From JAILLW01 sp045640905 (GTDB lineage Bacteria; Bacillota; Clostridia; Lachnospirales; Lachnospiraceae), in assembly GCA_045640905.1 (NCBI GenBank), contig JAZUFW010000043.1:1-64000 (forward strand): 64,000 bases of DNA, in the 5' to 3' direction. Positions 16,580 to 26,103 of this stretch are shown in pieces; positions within the stretch are counted from its first letter, which is position 1; every line of letters starts with the position of its first letter. The notes under the pieces were generated by a model that worked only from the letters and a program-made list of their open reading frames with translations, was not told the origin of the DNA and did no database searches. The position numbers and the translations under genes were made by a program.

Positions 16580-18565
16580 CTAGCAGATTTCCGCTCCCGA
16601 AGGCATATCCTTTTCCGGAGTCAAAAGTGCCAGCTTGCCCTCGGCATCTTCTGCACATAAAAGCATTCCTTCGGAAAGAACTCCTGCCAAAGTAGCGCTC
16701 TTTAAATTAACCAGCACCATTACCTTCTTTCCGACCATTTCTTCGGCAGAATAATGTTGCTTTATTCCCGATACTATCTGCTTTACCTCAGATCCTATCT
16801 TTACCTGTGAGCACAAAAGTTTCTTTGATTTGGGAACTTCCTCACATTTTATTATCGTACCGACCTGAAACTGGAGTTTCGCAAAATCGTCATATGAAAT
16901 CTCGGGTTTCTTTTCGATGTCTATAACAGCTTCCTTTTCTTCGCTTTCGGCTGTAATTCCGTTTTCTCTTTCGTAATCTTCACGCTGCTTTTGCTGAATC
17001 AGTGAAACCTCGGACATAATGTCTTCGAGCTTAATTCTGGCAAAGAGGATTTCCGGTTCATCGGTTACCTTTGTTCCCGATTTATACAAACCGAACTGCC
17101 CCAATGTGTCGTAGTCACGTTCCGAATCATTAATCATTGATATGATTTTTGATGCGGTCTCGGGCAAAAATGCTCTTAAAATATTGGCGCCGATTGCAAT
17201 TGATTCCGTAAGGTTGTAAAGCACCTCTGAAAGACGATCCTTTTTGTCTTCATCCTTGGCCAGAACCCACGGCTCGGTTTCGTCAATATATTTGTTGCAA
17301 CGGCGGAACAATGCGAACAATTCGTTCAAAGCATCCGCTATTCTCATTTCATTCATTTTCTTTTCAACGGCACCGATTGTATTCGTAACGACGCTCTTTA
17401 AATCTTCGTCCATGGTATCGGTAACTCCGGTCTTAGTAACGATACCGCCGAAATACTTATTCGTCATCGCGATTGTACGGCTGACCAAATTACCCAAAAT
17501 ATTGGCCAAATCGGAATTGTATCTTTCAGTCATAAGTTCCCAGGTAATGGTTCCGTCATTATCGTAAGGCATCTCGTGGAGTACATAGTATCTGGTCGCA
17601 TCCACTCCGAACAATTTAACCAGGTCATCGGCATAAATAACATTTCCGCGCGACTTACTCATCTTTTCACCGCCCTGCAACAACCAGGGATGTCCGAAAA
17701 CATGCTTGGGCAGAGGCAATTCCAAAGACATCAGGAAAATGGGCCAGTAGATGGTATGGAATCGGATAATATCCTTTCCGATTAAGTGCAAATCGGCAGG
17801 CCACCACTTATCAAAATCTTCACTGGGGTTACCGTCTGCATCATAGCCGATTCCCGTAATATAGTTCGAAAGAGCATCAAGCCATACATAAACAACATGC
17901 TTGTTATCAAAATCAACCGGAATTCCCCAGGTAAAGGAACTTCTGGAAACACACAGATCCTGCAACCCCGGCAAAAGGAAATTGTTCATCATTTCATTTT
18001 TTCTGGCAACGGGCTGTATGAATTCGGGATGCTCGTTAATATACTCAATCAATCTCGGAGCGTATTTGCTCATCTTAAAGAAGTATGCTTCTTCTTTGGC
18101 GGGCTTTACTTCACGTCCGCAATCGGGACATTTGCCGTCAACCAACTGTGACTCCGTCCAGAAAGATTCGCAGGGTGTACAATACAAGCCTTCATAAGCG
18201 CCTTTATAGATATCACCCTTGTCATACATTTTCTTGAATATTTTCTGAATCTGCTTTTCATGATAATCATCTGTTGTTCTGATGAAATGATCATACGAAG
18301 TATTCAGAACATCGCAGATGTCCTTAATCTGTCCGGCAATACCGTCAACGAACTGCTTCGGTGACACTCCGGCTTTTTCGGCATTCAATTCTATCTTTTG
18401 ACCATGCTCATCGGTTCCTGTCTGAAGATGAACATCATATCCCTCCAGTCTTTTGAATCGTGCTATAGCATCAGCCATTACTATTTCATAGGAATTTCCT
18501 ATGTGCGGCTTTCCCGAAGTATATGCTATTGCAGTGGTAATATAATACTTTCCTTTGTTTTCCAT
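16580..18565 (-). CDS. metG: methionyl-tRNA synthetase
   Basis: A 661-residue class I synthetase. HIGN at 21-24 and KMSKS near 300 form the active site. The zinc knuckle YCTPC...CPDC (about 127-150) marks the zinc-containing form. The C-terminal 110 residues form the EMAP-II-like tRNA-binding domain seen in dimeric MetRS (FQVGTIIKCEEVPKSKKLL). Length is normal. It starts two bases after the stop of the glycosyltransferase gene, with AAAGGAAA as ribosome binding site, so it appears to be the tail of the polysaccharide run. No T-box leader was seen because there is no leader. Confidence 0.97.
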   Translation of the reverse strand: MENKGKYYITTAIAYTSGKPHIGNSYEIVMADAIARFKRLEGYDVHLQTGTDEHGQKIELNAEKAGVSPKQFVDGIAGQIKDICDVLNTSYDHFIRTTDDYHEKQIQKIFKKMYDKGDIYKGAYEGLYCTPCESFWTESQLVDGKCPDCGREVKPAKEEAYFFKMSKYAPRLIEYINEHPEFIQPVARKNEMMNNFLLPGLQDLCVSRSSFTWGIPVDFDNKHVVYVWLDALSNYITGIGYDADGNPSEDFDKWWPADLHLIGKDIIRFHTIYWPIFLMSLELPLPKHVFGHPWLLQGGEKMSKSRGNVIYADDLVKLFGVDATRYYVLHEMPYDNDGTITWELMTERYNSDLANILGNLVSRTIAMTNKYFGGIVTKTGVTDTMDEDLKSVVTNTIGAVEKKMNEMRIADALNELFALFRRCNKYIDETEPWVLAKDEDKKDRLSEVLYNLTESIAIGANILRAFLPETASKIISMINDSERDYDTLGQFGLYKSGTKVTDEPEILFARIKLEDIMSEVSLIQQKQREDYERENGITAESEEKEAVIDIEKKPEISYDDFAKLQFQVGTIIKCEEVPKSKKLLCSQVKIGSEVKQIVSGIKQHYSAEEMVGKKVMVLVNLKSATLAGVLSEGMLLCAEDAEGKLALLTPEKDMPSGAEIC

Positions 18566-18566
18566 T

Positions 18567-19559
18567 TTATTTATTTCCTTTCATCTTTATTCGATGTATT
18601 CGTCTGGCCAGTTTCGGGCAGGTGCCCAAAATGAATATATATTGCTTATTCTTTTTCGTCAGATAATCGTTCTTTAGTGCCTTCCACTTGTTTTTCCTAA
18701 GATAATTTTTTACCGAAACATAAAAACTGTCGGAAGACTTCATCATGCTTATCGGTATATGCAGCATATAGTCGAGTCGCTGATACAAAGAAAAACGAAA
18801 TGACACGGATATCAAAAGCGGATATTTATCCTTGACTATCTCGTATACTCTGTCCGCGTTCACAACTATGTCTTTATATACCCTCGGAAAGACATTTTCG
18901 TCGGTGGTTCTTGAATTCGAATTTTCTCTGTAATAAACGTGGTATTCCTGCTGTGGCAGAATAGCTATTGAGTTTATTTTGGGAAGCATCGAAACAAGCA
19001 AATAAAAATCTTCGTTCAATTCCCCTTCCGGGAATGAGAGATCTTTAAATAATGACGCATGTGTCAGTTTTGTACAAAATGAACAGTCGCCTCTATGCAG
19101 TAACAATTCCTTCATCATAGAAGCACTTGAAACAATTTGAGCTTCTTCGGGGGGAATACATACATCCGGCCTTCGTGTTCCGTCACTGTTGATTTCATCC
19201 CTTGATATCTGAACCATCATGAGGTTTTCCATCGTAGCCGCCGTATATAATCGCTCGTACATCGTAGGCTCGATGTAATCATCGGAATCCACGAATCCAA
19301 GGTATTCACCTTTTGCTTCGCGTATCCCCACATTTCGTGCCGAAGATGATCCGCCGTTTTCCTTATGAATCACTTTTATTCGTTTGTCCATCAGCGCCAG
19401 CTTCTCTGCCAGTGCTCCCGTGTTATCCGTTGATCCGTCATCCACCAGAATAATCTCCAAATAAGGATACGTCTGTTTCAAAACAGACATAACGCACTTT
19501 TCGAGACAATCCATCGAATTGTATGCCGGAATGATAACACTTATCAGTTTCGATTCCAT
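18567..19559 (-). CDS. glycosyltransferase family 2
   Basis: A 330-residue GT-A fold enzyme. The start VIIPAYNSMDCLEKCVMSVL, the VDDGSTDNTG loop and the VDSDDYIEP metal-binding (DxD-type) segment near 90-100 are all classic GT2. The acceptor region includes FPEGELNEDFYLL, where E-D probably holds the catalytic base. It transfers a sugar from a nucleotide donor to a lipid-linked repeat unit; which sugar is unknown. No membrane segment is apparent. It is the last glycosyltransferase of the cluster and abuts metG. Confidence 0.9.
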   Translation of the reverse strand: MESKLISVIIPAYNSMDCLEKCVMSVLKQTYPYLEIILVDDGSTDNTGALAEKLALMDKRIKVIHKENGGSSSARNVGIREAKGEYLGFVDSDDYIEPTMYERLYTAATMENLMMVQISRDEINSDGTRRPDVCIPPEEAQIVSSASMMKELLLHRGDCSFCTKLTHASLFKDLSFPEGELNEDFYLLVSMLPKINSIAILPQQEYHVYYRENSNSRTTDENVFPRVYKDIVVNADRVYEIVKDKYPLLISVSFRFSLYQRLDYMLHIPISMMKSSDSFYVSVKNYLRKNKWKALKNDYLTKKNKQYIFILGTCPKLARRIHRIKMKGNK

Positions 19560-19562
19560 TTA

Positions 19563-20789
19563 TTAATTTCCTTTTTTTACACCATTCTTTTCAACGAAGG
19601 AATACATATTTCCGGAGGCTACCACGGGAGCCTTCGATAACGGTCCTTCCATCGGAGGATGATCCAGTCCCTGCATCCATCCGTCTATCATATAAACCAA
19701 TGTATCCGCGGCATTTTGCGCATTCCATTCATCTATAATTGTATGATACGCTCTGTTAGCCATTTCCTCACGTTCGTGAGCATGTGTCATCAAATACGTT
19801 ACTCCGCCCTTTAAGGCTTCGTAATCATCATTCGGAAATACTATTCCGTTTTCCCATTGCTTAATCAAATACGGGGCGGCACCGGCATCTACGGATGTCA
19901 CCACCGCGCAGGCGCTGTTCATCGCTTCGTTTATTACCGAGCCCCAGCCTTCCAGTTCATCGGACGCAAATACCAGAATATGGCATCTTTCCATCAACGT
20001 TCTGACCTTTTCACTTTTCTGGTATCCGTAAAAGAATACCTTATCCAGCAATTTGTACTCTGTAACCATGCTTCGAAGCGGATGCTCAAGTTCTCCGTCT
20101 CCTATCATATGAATATGAAAATCGGGCAGAAGCGGTTCACCTTTGGATGCACGTCTGTCATTTTCTCTTTTCAAGTCACGAGCAAGCCAAACCAGATATT
20201 CCGGATGTTTCATCTTTAAAAATCGTCCGGCATAAGCTATCTCAATACATCCGGTAGAATCCTTCATCGCAAACAATTTGTCCAAATGATATTTTCGCAT
20301 TTCCGGAAAATATCCGAATTTGTACATCTTGTCGGTATATCCGCGAAACAGCGAATAATCACCGGCCACATATGCTCCGGTACACAGTAAATAATACGGA
20401 TTATTTCGATACTTGATGTACTCTCGTCTATATTTCAGAACATCCTTCAAAGAAGCGCCCGTAATCCTGCCTTCCTTAAACAGACGTTCAGAAACCCTTA
20501 AGGTCAATTTCTTTTCGTCGAGCCTTTTTCGAATAAGGTCAAAATTATCTATCCATCCGCAAATCAAGGCATCACACATTTCAATCAGTTCATCGGCGCC
20601 GTTCGTATCATCGGAATAAAATTTCACGTAAGAAATATTTCTCTTCAGGCACCAAAGTTTTTCCGGGTCGTCCTCCGTTGATTCTTTTGCCTGTATAAAA
20701 CAAAAATCATCTCCGAGTTTTTTATGCATGGAATTGCAAAACGGAAGAAGATGTGAAGTTATCAAATTTGATACAAAAACTACTTTCAT
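19563..20789 (-). CDS. glycosyltransferase family 4 (GT-B fold)
   Basis: A 408-residue retaining-type transferase. The C-terminal donor domain holds the usual elements: AYAGRFLKMKHPEYLVWLARDL, then GDGELEHPLRSMV, then the FASDELEGWGSVINEA motif (E-x7-E) at about 280-295, and a C-terminal helix that packs back on the N-domain. It is probably cytosolic and membrane-associated, adding a sugar to the polysaccharide repeat. The last 30 residues are unusual and rich in Pro, Gly and Lys. The start has only a weak ribosome binding site. It lies 8 bases after the 275-residue GT2 gene. Confidence 0.88.
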   Translation of the reverse strand: MKVVFVSNLITSHLLPFCNSMHKKLGDDFCFIQAKESTEDDPEKLWCLKRNISYVKFYSDDTNGADELIEMCDALICGWIDNFDLIRKRLDEKKLTLRVSERLFKEGRITGASLKDVLKYRREYIKYRNNPYYLLCTGAYVAGDYSLFRGYTDKMYKFGYFPEMRKYHLDKLFAMKDSTGCIEIAYAGRFLKMKHPEYLVWLARDLKRENDRRASKGEPLLPDFHIHMIGDGELEHPLRSMVTEYKLLDKVFFYGYQKSEKVRTLMERCHILVFASDELEGWGSVINEAMNSACAVVTSVDAGAAPYLIKQWENGIVFPNDDYEALKGGVTYLMTHAHEREEMANRAYHTIIDEWNAQNAADTLVYMIDGWMQGLDHPPMEGPLSKAPVVASGNMYSFVEKNGVKKGN

Positions 20790-20797
20790 ATTACTAC

Positions 20798-21625
20798 TTA
20801 ATCATTTTCTTTTTTATTTCTGTATATACCGCTTTTTAGCTTATTATACATTCCTGCGGTAACGGAACTTTGCGCCAGCTTTTTCCTAAGCGGCTGCAAG
20901 GTCAAAACCATATATGTTTTGTATTTTCTTAATTTCTTTTGAGGGATATATGCACTCGTAATCGTTTTATGCTCGGCCTTGGATAATACCGCACCTTCTT
21001 TCGATTCGGAATATCCGTTTCCTTCATAATCGGCTACGCAAAATCCCATATGCTTCATCAATGCTCTTTTTTCGAAATAGCACCATAAAAAATGCTCATA
21101 ATCGGCACGCACTTTGTATTCGGTTTTAAAGGGATGCTCTTTCAAAAGTTCCGCCGAATAAAAGCATGCCTGGTGACACGGTATATTCCGATAGCAGGCA
21201 AACTCGTCAATCTTCGGATTTGATTTTACATATGATTGGGATCTGGTTTCATATATATCGCCGTAATATACCGAATTGGTCGGATAATCATCCGAAGCCA
21301 AAACTTCTTTTACCTTTGAAAGACAATCGCTGTCGGAAAAAACATCACCGCAGTTTAGGAAAAATACGTAGCGCCCCATGCAAAGCTTAACAGCCTCGTT
21401 CATGGCATCATATATTCCCGTATCCTTCATGGAAACGCACTGTATATCCATCCCCGTCTGGGCATATATCGAGGGAATTGACAAAGAATCGTCAGTAGAG
21501 CCTCCGTCTTTTACTATCACCTCGTAATCATCTATCGTCTGTTTTTGAATGCTGTCCAGGGTAGCACGTAATTTTTCTCCCGGATTCAGGCATACAACAA
21601 TTATCGAAAACAACTTCATACTCAC
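20798..21625 (-). CDS. glycosyltransferase family 2 (WcaA-like)
   Basis: A 275-residue enzyme with SIIVVCLNPGEKLRATLDSI, the VKDGGSTDDSL loop, and FFLNCGDVFSDSD as the metal-site region, as in colanic-acid-type transferases that have N-C-G-D in place of D-x-D. The acceptor part carries the conserved HQACFYSAELL and RADYEHFLW segments. Sugar specificity is unknown. The annotated start is GTG; an ATG two codons later (MKLFSI) is equally likely. It lies between EpsG and the GT4 gene in the polysaccharide cluster. Confidence 0.88.
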   Translation of the reverse strand: MSMKLFSIIVVCLNPGEKLRATLDSIQKQTIDDYEVIVKDGGSTDDSLSIPSIYAQTGMDIQCVSMKDTGIYDAMNEAVKLCMGRYVFFLNCGDVFSDSDCLSKVKEVLASDDYPTNSVYYGDIYETRSQSYVKSNPKIDEFACYRNIPCHQACFYSAELLKEHPFKTEYKVRADYEHFLWCYFEKRALMKHMGFCVADYEGNGYSESKEGAVLSKAEHKTITSAYIPQKKLRKYKTYMVLTLQPLRKKLAQSSVTAGMYNKLKSGIYRNKKEND

Positions 21626-21634
21626 ACCAGCTTA

Positions 21635-22756
21635 CTAAGTTACATCAGATGCAATGGGTACGGCATCATGGTAAAGAAATGTTTTGTACGGAATAATACT
21701 CAGTCCTCCGACTCCGGTCTTGGTAACTATAAATATCACAAAATATATTATTCCCGCCGCTATCAAAAGAATCGTCAGAATCTTTTTCCATTTTTTATCG
21801 GTTACTCCCGCTATCATGGCCGGAATAAACAATATATGCGTAACGGTCAGATAATATCCTATTCTCGACACCACCGGAATATACGATAAAAACGTATAAA
21901 GCAGCAGCGCTCCAAGGTTACAGTAGAAGAAAAACATCATTCTCCTGTTTCCCTTAATCACGGAATTGTACAAAATAATCGACAGTCCCAGAACCAGCAC
22001 ACATCGCAGAATGCTGATTATGCTCACATCCGCAACATATTCCGCCTCTTCATACGTAGGGTAAAGAGCCAGAAAAATGTTCATCATTCTGCCGCGGAAA
22101 ACATACATACCTGCTGCCGCAAGCACCACCAGTACTATCTGGTACTTTTTGTAAGTCCACTGCGCCAAAAAATACAACGGTATTACCACAAGCAGTGATT
22201 TGTGTATGGTCGCACCGAGTATTACCAACGCTATAAATTTGCCCCATTTTTTATCAAGAACAAGCGGAATGGCATAAAACGCAATCGCCAGCGCCAGGTA
22301 GTATCGCACAGTGCTGAAGGTCTGAAAATAATACCCCAGCGTCATAAACAAAAAGAACGTCAACGGGAAAGAATCAGCCTGCTTATACATTGCTTTCATA
22401 AACAACAAAATCGTTACGAAAGCAAAGAATGCAAACATCACCAGATAGTTTTCCGTACAACCGCACAAAAAATAGATTATCAAGCAGATAAGGTTGAAGC
22501 CTATTTCCGTGGGTACTTCGTTATGAAAATTCAAATTAACACGGATCAGGTGAAAATATTCGCAATATTTGTCATAATCGTTCCCGACATTTCTTCGAAG
22601 TGCGGACACCGCAAATAGAAGCAAAAAAACAGACAGTAGGCTAACTGCATTAAGCACCTGTTGTCTGCTGTAACCGTATGACAATTTCTCGCATTTGTTA
22701 TTTACCAAAAGTGCTATCAATACCGTAAGGCACGTTAGCGATGTATAAAAAATCAT
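21635..22756 (-). CDS. EpsG-like polysaccharide polymerase
   Basis: A 373-residue membrane protein with about ten to eleven hydrophobic segments. It has the EpsG family features: an early RRNVGNDYDKYCEYF segment (R-x-x-x-G-x-D-Y-x-x-Y), then Q-T-F-S-T-V-R-Y-Y-L-A and H-K-S-L in the membrane part. EpsG proteins polymerise exopolysaccharide repeat units on the outside of the membrane. It is the only polymerase candidate in the window. Its start overlaps the stop of the upstream GT2 gene by four bases (ATGA type). It supports reading the whole region as a Wzy-type assembly locus. Confidence 0.85.
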   Translation of the reverse strand: MIFYTSLTCLTVLIALLVNNKCEKLSYGYSRQQVLNAVSLLSVFLLLFAVSALRRNVGNDYDKYCEYFHLIRVNLNFHNEVPTEIGFNLICLIIYFLCGCTENYLVMFAFFAFVTILLFMKAMYKQADSFPLTFFLFMTLGYYFQTFSTVRYYLALAIAFYAIPLVLDKKWGKFIALVILGATIHKSLLVVIPLYFLAQWTYKKYQIVLVVLAAAGMYVFRGRMMNIFLALYPTYEEAEYVADVSIISILRCVLVLGLSIILYNSVIKGNRRMMFFFYCNLGALLLYTFLSYIPVVSRIGYYLTVTHILFIPAMIAGVTDKKWKKILTILLIAAGIIYFVIFIVTKTGVGGLSIIPYKTFLYHDAVPIASDVT

Positions 22757-23535
22757 ATCGATTTTCCTTCTCTGATTCCCTTGGAAAGCAATTTATATGC
22801 CTTGAAAAACGATTTGTCTTTAAGCAGAGTCTTTCTGTTCTTTAATAAAAACCGTGCTCCTAAAATATTAGCCATGGCTCCGTACAAAAAATGGTACAAT
22901 ACTCCTCTGTCAAAGAAAAACTTGTCCGTGTACCCTTCAAACCAAGTCGATTTTCTGTAAGTTTCTTTACCGAGGAACTCGGTGTTCGAGTACATTATCA
23001 GCTTTTTCTTCAAACAGTCGTGCAAAAACAGCGAATCTTCCCCGTTACTGTACTTTGCGCCTCCGCCAAACAGCAGTGAATAATTTATATTGTTATTGAT
23101 GATATCCTCGCGTCTTACGGCTATCGCGTAAGCCGGATATCTTCCGTAATTTTTAAACGTAATTCTGTGCTCATCCGTATTTACATACGTTCTTCGTCTT
23201 TCGTCCACTTCAAAGTTGAACGTTATTACCGAAGCATCCTTGTGAGCTTCAAAAGCTTCAAGAACCTTTTTTTCGTAATCATCCGAATATACTATATCTT
23301 CATCTGAAAACAAAACTATATCCGCGGAAGATTTACTAAGTGCGAGATTTCTCGATTTTCCGACGCCTCTGTCCTTCACGGCACATACTCTGACCGTTCC
23401 GTTTTCTGTCGAAATCTCCTTTTCATATTCCGAATCCGTTTGATTGACCAATACGGCATTCGTGGTGACACGCATAGTGTTTATTAATTTTTCTTCATCG
23501 GCGTTCAGTGCCGAAATCAGTAATTCAAACGTCAT
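22753..23535 (-). CDS. glycosyltransferase family 2
   Basis: A 260-residue protein related to GT2 enzymes by order: a start with LLISALNADEEKLINTM, a long insert, then DRGVGKSRNLALSKSSADIVLFSDEDIVYSDDY, where DED stands at the DxD position. GVGKSRNLAL matches the segment G-x-x-x-x-R-N-x-x-L conserved in GT2. It is shorter and more divergent than its neighbours. AGGTG precedes the ATG. It overlaps epsG-like by four bases, so the two are coupled. The sugar donor is unknown. Confidence 0.75.
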   Translation of the reverse strand: MTFELLISALNADEEKLINTMRVTTNAVLVNQTDSEYEKEISTENGTVRVCAVKDRGVGKSRNLALSKSSADIVLFSDEDIVYSDDYEKKVLEAFEAHKDASVITFNFEVDERRRTYVNTDEHRITFKNYGRYPAYAIAVRREDIINNNINYSLLFGGGAKYSNGEDSLFLHDCLKKKLIMYSNTEFLGKETYRKSTWFEGYTDKFFFDRGVLYHFLYGAMANILGARFLLKNRKTLLKDKSFFKAYKLLSKGIREGKSI

Positions 23536-23544
23536 TAATCACAC

Positions 23545-24684
23545 CTACGAATAATACTTGGCAATATAATCATCATCCGCTTCGGTAATAATAATGCCGT
23601 ATATTCCGCATTCAACGTTGTTCAAATGGTTTATTAATCTGTTTAGTCTCTTAGGTGCACCTGTATTTCCGAAAGGAACCAGCAGTACAGCACCGCCGAT
23701 TTTACGAATCATTTCACAATTTTCAGCTGTTATGCTGTTTTCGTTAAGCGGATAGATATTCCACTCTTTTTCTTTTGAAAAATCAAACCAGTCATCTTCG
23801 TCCTCCGAAGATACATGCCATGTCAATTCTCCTCCGATATTCTCATCGCCCTGGAGAATTCCGGCTTCACGCCAGTTCAACAGTTTTTCAAAGTCCTGCG
23901 CACGAACCTCCGCATGATTATCCACATCGATAATAACCAGATTCTTGTTATCCTTCAGAGTGTACAGAATATCCGTCTTCAGTTCTCTGTTGTAAGGCTC
24001 CATTCCTTTTTGGTCACGAGTCATTATTCCGAGCGCTTTGTATGAATATCTCTTTCTGATATCGCCGACCACATAATAAGCATCGTTAAAAATGAAACTG
24101 AATATCACACACAAAAGCCCGATTACAAAACAGCTTGCAGCTACAAACACAGCCGTAACGGTCGTTTTATCTTCCCAGTATACTCTCGAGGGTGCTATGG
24201 TTCGCACTGTTGAAATGTACTTTATTTCCTCGGATTTATTTGCGTAAATAATGAGGCCGTTTTCATACGCGCTCTGAATCTCTCGAACGAATTTTTCATT
24301 CGGTCCGGTTATGGTCACCGTAAGCAATCTGATATCCGATATAATCTCACCCTTCGAAGCCTCTCTTACCTCATCCTCGGTATAGCCTACCAGGAAAGGC
24401 ATGACGCACTCAATAACGGGATCGGAATCCAGCAGTTCATTCCAGGTATATCCGTTGTAATACTGATATGTTTCCCCGGTCGGATCGGCATTAAAGCTAA
24501 TATACTCCTTTGACACTCCGGAGTATTCCACCGGCATCTTTACGGCTTTAACCATCTGATATACGACGCCTCCCAAGAAGCCTCCCAGTACAGTCAAAAC
24601 CAATATTATCAGTATTCGTTTTTGCAAAAAGAAGGCTAATTTTTTAAAATCAATTCCTTCATTTGCATATTCTTTAGTAAGCAT
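23545..24684 (-). CDS. Wzz/CapA-type chain-length regulator with large cytoplasmic domain
   Basis: A 379-residue protein. Two membrane helices (about 20-45 and 175-200) flank an extracytoplasmic region, as in Wzz/YveK chain-length regulators. Unlike the usual Firmicute form (about 230 residues plus a separate tyrosine kinase), this one continues for about 175 cytoplasmic residues. That part follows the order of a BY-kinase: N-R-E-L-K-T-D-I-L near the R-T-N-I position, LVIIDVDNH near the second Walker-type strand, VLLVPFGNTG near the V-V-R-x-G strand, then a Tyr-containing end. No Walker A P-loop is visible. No kinase gene is adjacent. I read it as Wzz fused to a kinase-dead domain, by inference. 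Confidence 0.75.
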   Translation of the reverse strand: MLTKEYANEGIDFKKLAFFLQKRILIILVLTVLGGFLGGVVYQMVKAVKMPVEYSGVSKEYISFNADPTGETYQYYNGYTWNELLDSDPVIECVMPFLVGYTEDEVREASKGEIISDIRLLTVTITGPNEKFVREIQSAYENGLIIYANKSEEIKYISTVRTIAPSRVYWEDKTTVTAVFVAASCFVIGLLCVIFSFIFNDAYYVVGDIRKRYSYKALGIMTRDQKGMEPYNRELKTDILYTLKDNKNLVIIDVDNHAEVRAQDFEKLLNWREAGILQGDENIGGELTWHVSSEDEDDWFDFSKEKEWNIYPLNENSITAENCEMIRKIGGAVLLVPFGNTGAPKRLNRLINHLNNVECGIYGIIITEADDDYIAKYYS

Positions 24685-24714
24685 ATCAATCCCTCTGTTT
24701 CTACAGATAAATCA

Positions 24715-26091
24715 CTATTTTTCTTTCATGGCCGTAGTCTGTGTTTTGTCAACACCTTCGGTACTTTCCGGCTGAATCAATATCTTTAAGGTCAATAACA
24801 TCAATTTTAGGTCAAGCCATATCGAATAATTTTCGATGTACGTCAAATCCAGTTTCAGCTTGTCATACGGCGTGGTATTGTATTTTCCATATACCTGAGC
24901 ATATCCCGCAAGGCCTGCCTTCATCTTCATTCTGAATACGAATTCCGGCATTTCTTCCGTATACTTGGCTATAATCTCAGGGCGTTCCGGTCTCGGTCCG
25001 ATAAATGACATCTGGCCGATAAATATATTGAAAAGCTGCGGCAGTTCATCAATTCGTACAGCTCTTATGAACTTTCCTATAGGAGTGATTCTGTCATCAT
25101 TTTTTGAAGCCAGTCTGGCCACACCGTCTTTTTCGGCATCAACCTTCATGCTCCTGAATTTCAAAATCTTAAACTCTTTTCCGCCTGCCGTACAACGAAT
25201 CTGCTTATACAGTACAGGACCTTTGTCATAGCACTTAATGATAACGGCCGTTATTAACATAAACGGCGAAGTCAGAACAATGGCCAAAGCCGAAAAGACA
25301 ATATCAATAATTCTCTTTATCATTCTCTGCTCTACCGTCAACGCATGCTCTCTGGTCAGCAACAGCGGCGTATCAAACAAATGCACCTGATCGGAACCTT
25401 TGATTAACACATCCGATATCTTCGGCATCATATATATTCGAATTGACTTTGAATAACAGAACTTCAAAAGCTTATTCCTGTCAACAACCGAAATGTCCCA
25501 CAAAAGCACATTGCGATATTTCGAAATCTTTTCGCATATATTGTCTATTCCTTCATTGATATGAACCGTGTCCACTATCTCAAATTTGTCACCGCGCGAA
25601 TTGAACTTTTCGATGATGTCCTCATACGGTCTGTCCGCATGAACAAGCAAAATACTGCGGGGCGGGTAAATCTTATGATAAATGGCATCACACAGTTCGG
25701 TCCAAACTATATTTATAACTATCTGCATTCCGAACATGGCAAAGAAGGCTCCGCACGGAAGTAACCAGTTACGCATCAGCGAAAGCTGGAAATATGTCAG
25801 CACATTAACAATCAATGCTGCCACAGTTTGGGAAATAATAACATCTCCGCACTTTAAATAGCCGACCTTCAGGCCTCCGTATGTACTCGTAAAGAAATAC
25901 ATAAGGACAAAATAAATACCCAAAATCAGCAAATGTCCGTTTATGTAAAACTTAAGACCCATATTTCCGCGATTTATCATCGGGTAAATTCTGGAAAACC
26001 ACAAATATGCATATACTCCGGTCTCAAGTAACAATCCTATTAAGTTCAAAAACAAAATGATCAATCGTTTGATTGAATTAGATTTATTCAT
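24715..26091 (-). CDS. exopolysaccharide initiating sugar-phosphate transferase
   Basis: A 458-residue polyprenyl-phosphate glycosyl-1-phosphate transferase. Five N-terminal membrane segments (to about 145) and a Rossmann-like middle part are followed by the catalytic WbaP/bacterial sugar transferase domain from about 260: KRIIDIVFSALAIVLTSPFM, then ILKFRSMKVDAE, then RIDELPQLFNIF and FIGPRPERPE. All key residues of the family are present. It puts the first sugar phosphate (often Glc, Gal or GalNAc) on undecaprenyl phosphate and so starts each repeat unit. It lies next to the Wzz-like gene, with GAGAG as ribosome binding site. Confidence 0.93.
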   Translation of the reverse strand: MNKSNSIKRLIILFLNLIGLLLETGVYAYLWFSRIYPMINRGNMGLKFYINGHLLILGIYFVLMYFFTSTYGGLKVGYLKCGDVIISQTVAALIVNVLTYFQLSLMRNWLLPCGAFFAMFGMQIVINIVWTELCDAIYHKIYPPRSILLVHADRPYEDIIEKFNSRGDKFEIVDTVHINEGIDNICEKISKYRNVLLWDISVVDRNKLLKFCYSKSIRIYMMPKISDVLIKGSDQVHLFDTPLLLTREHALTVEQRMIKRIIDIVFSALAIVLTSPFMLITAVIIKCYDKGPVLYKQIRCTAGGKEFKILKFRSMKVDAEKDGVARLASKNDDRITPIGKFIRAVRIDELPQLFNIFIGQMSFIGPRPERPEIIAKYTEEMPEFVFRMKMKAGLAGYAQVYGKYNTTPYDKLKLDLTYIENYSIWLDLKLMLLTLKILIQPESTEGVDKTQTTAMKEK

Positions 26092-26103
26092 ACCTGTCTC
26101 TCG

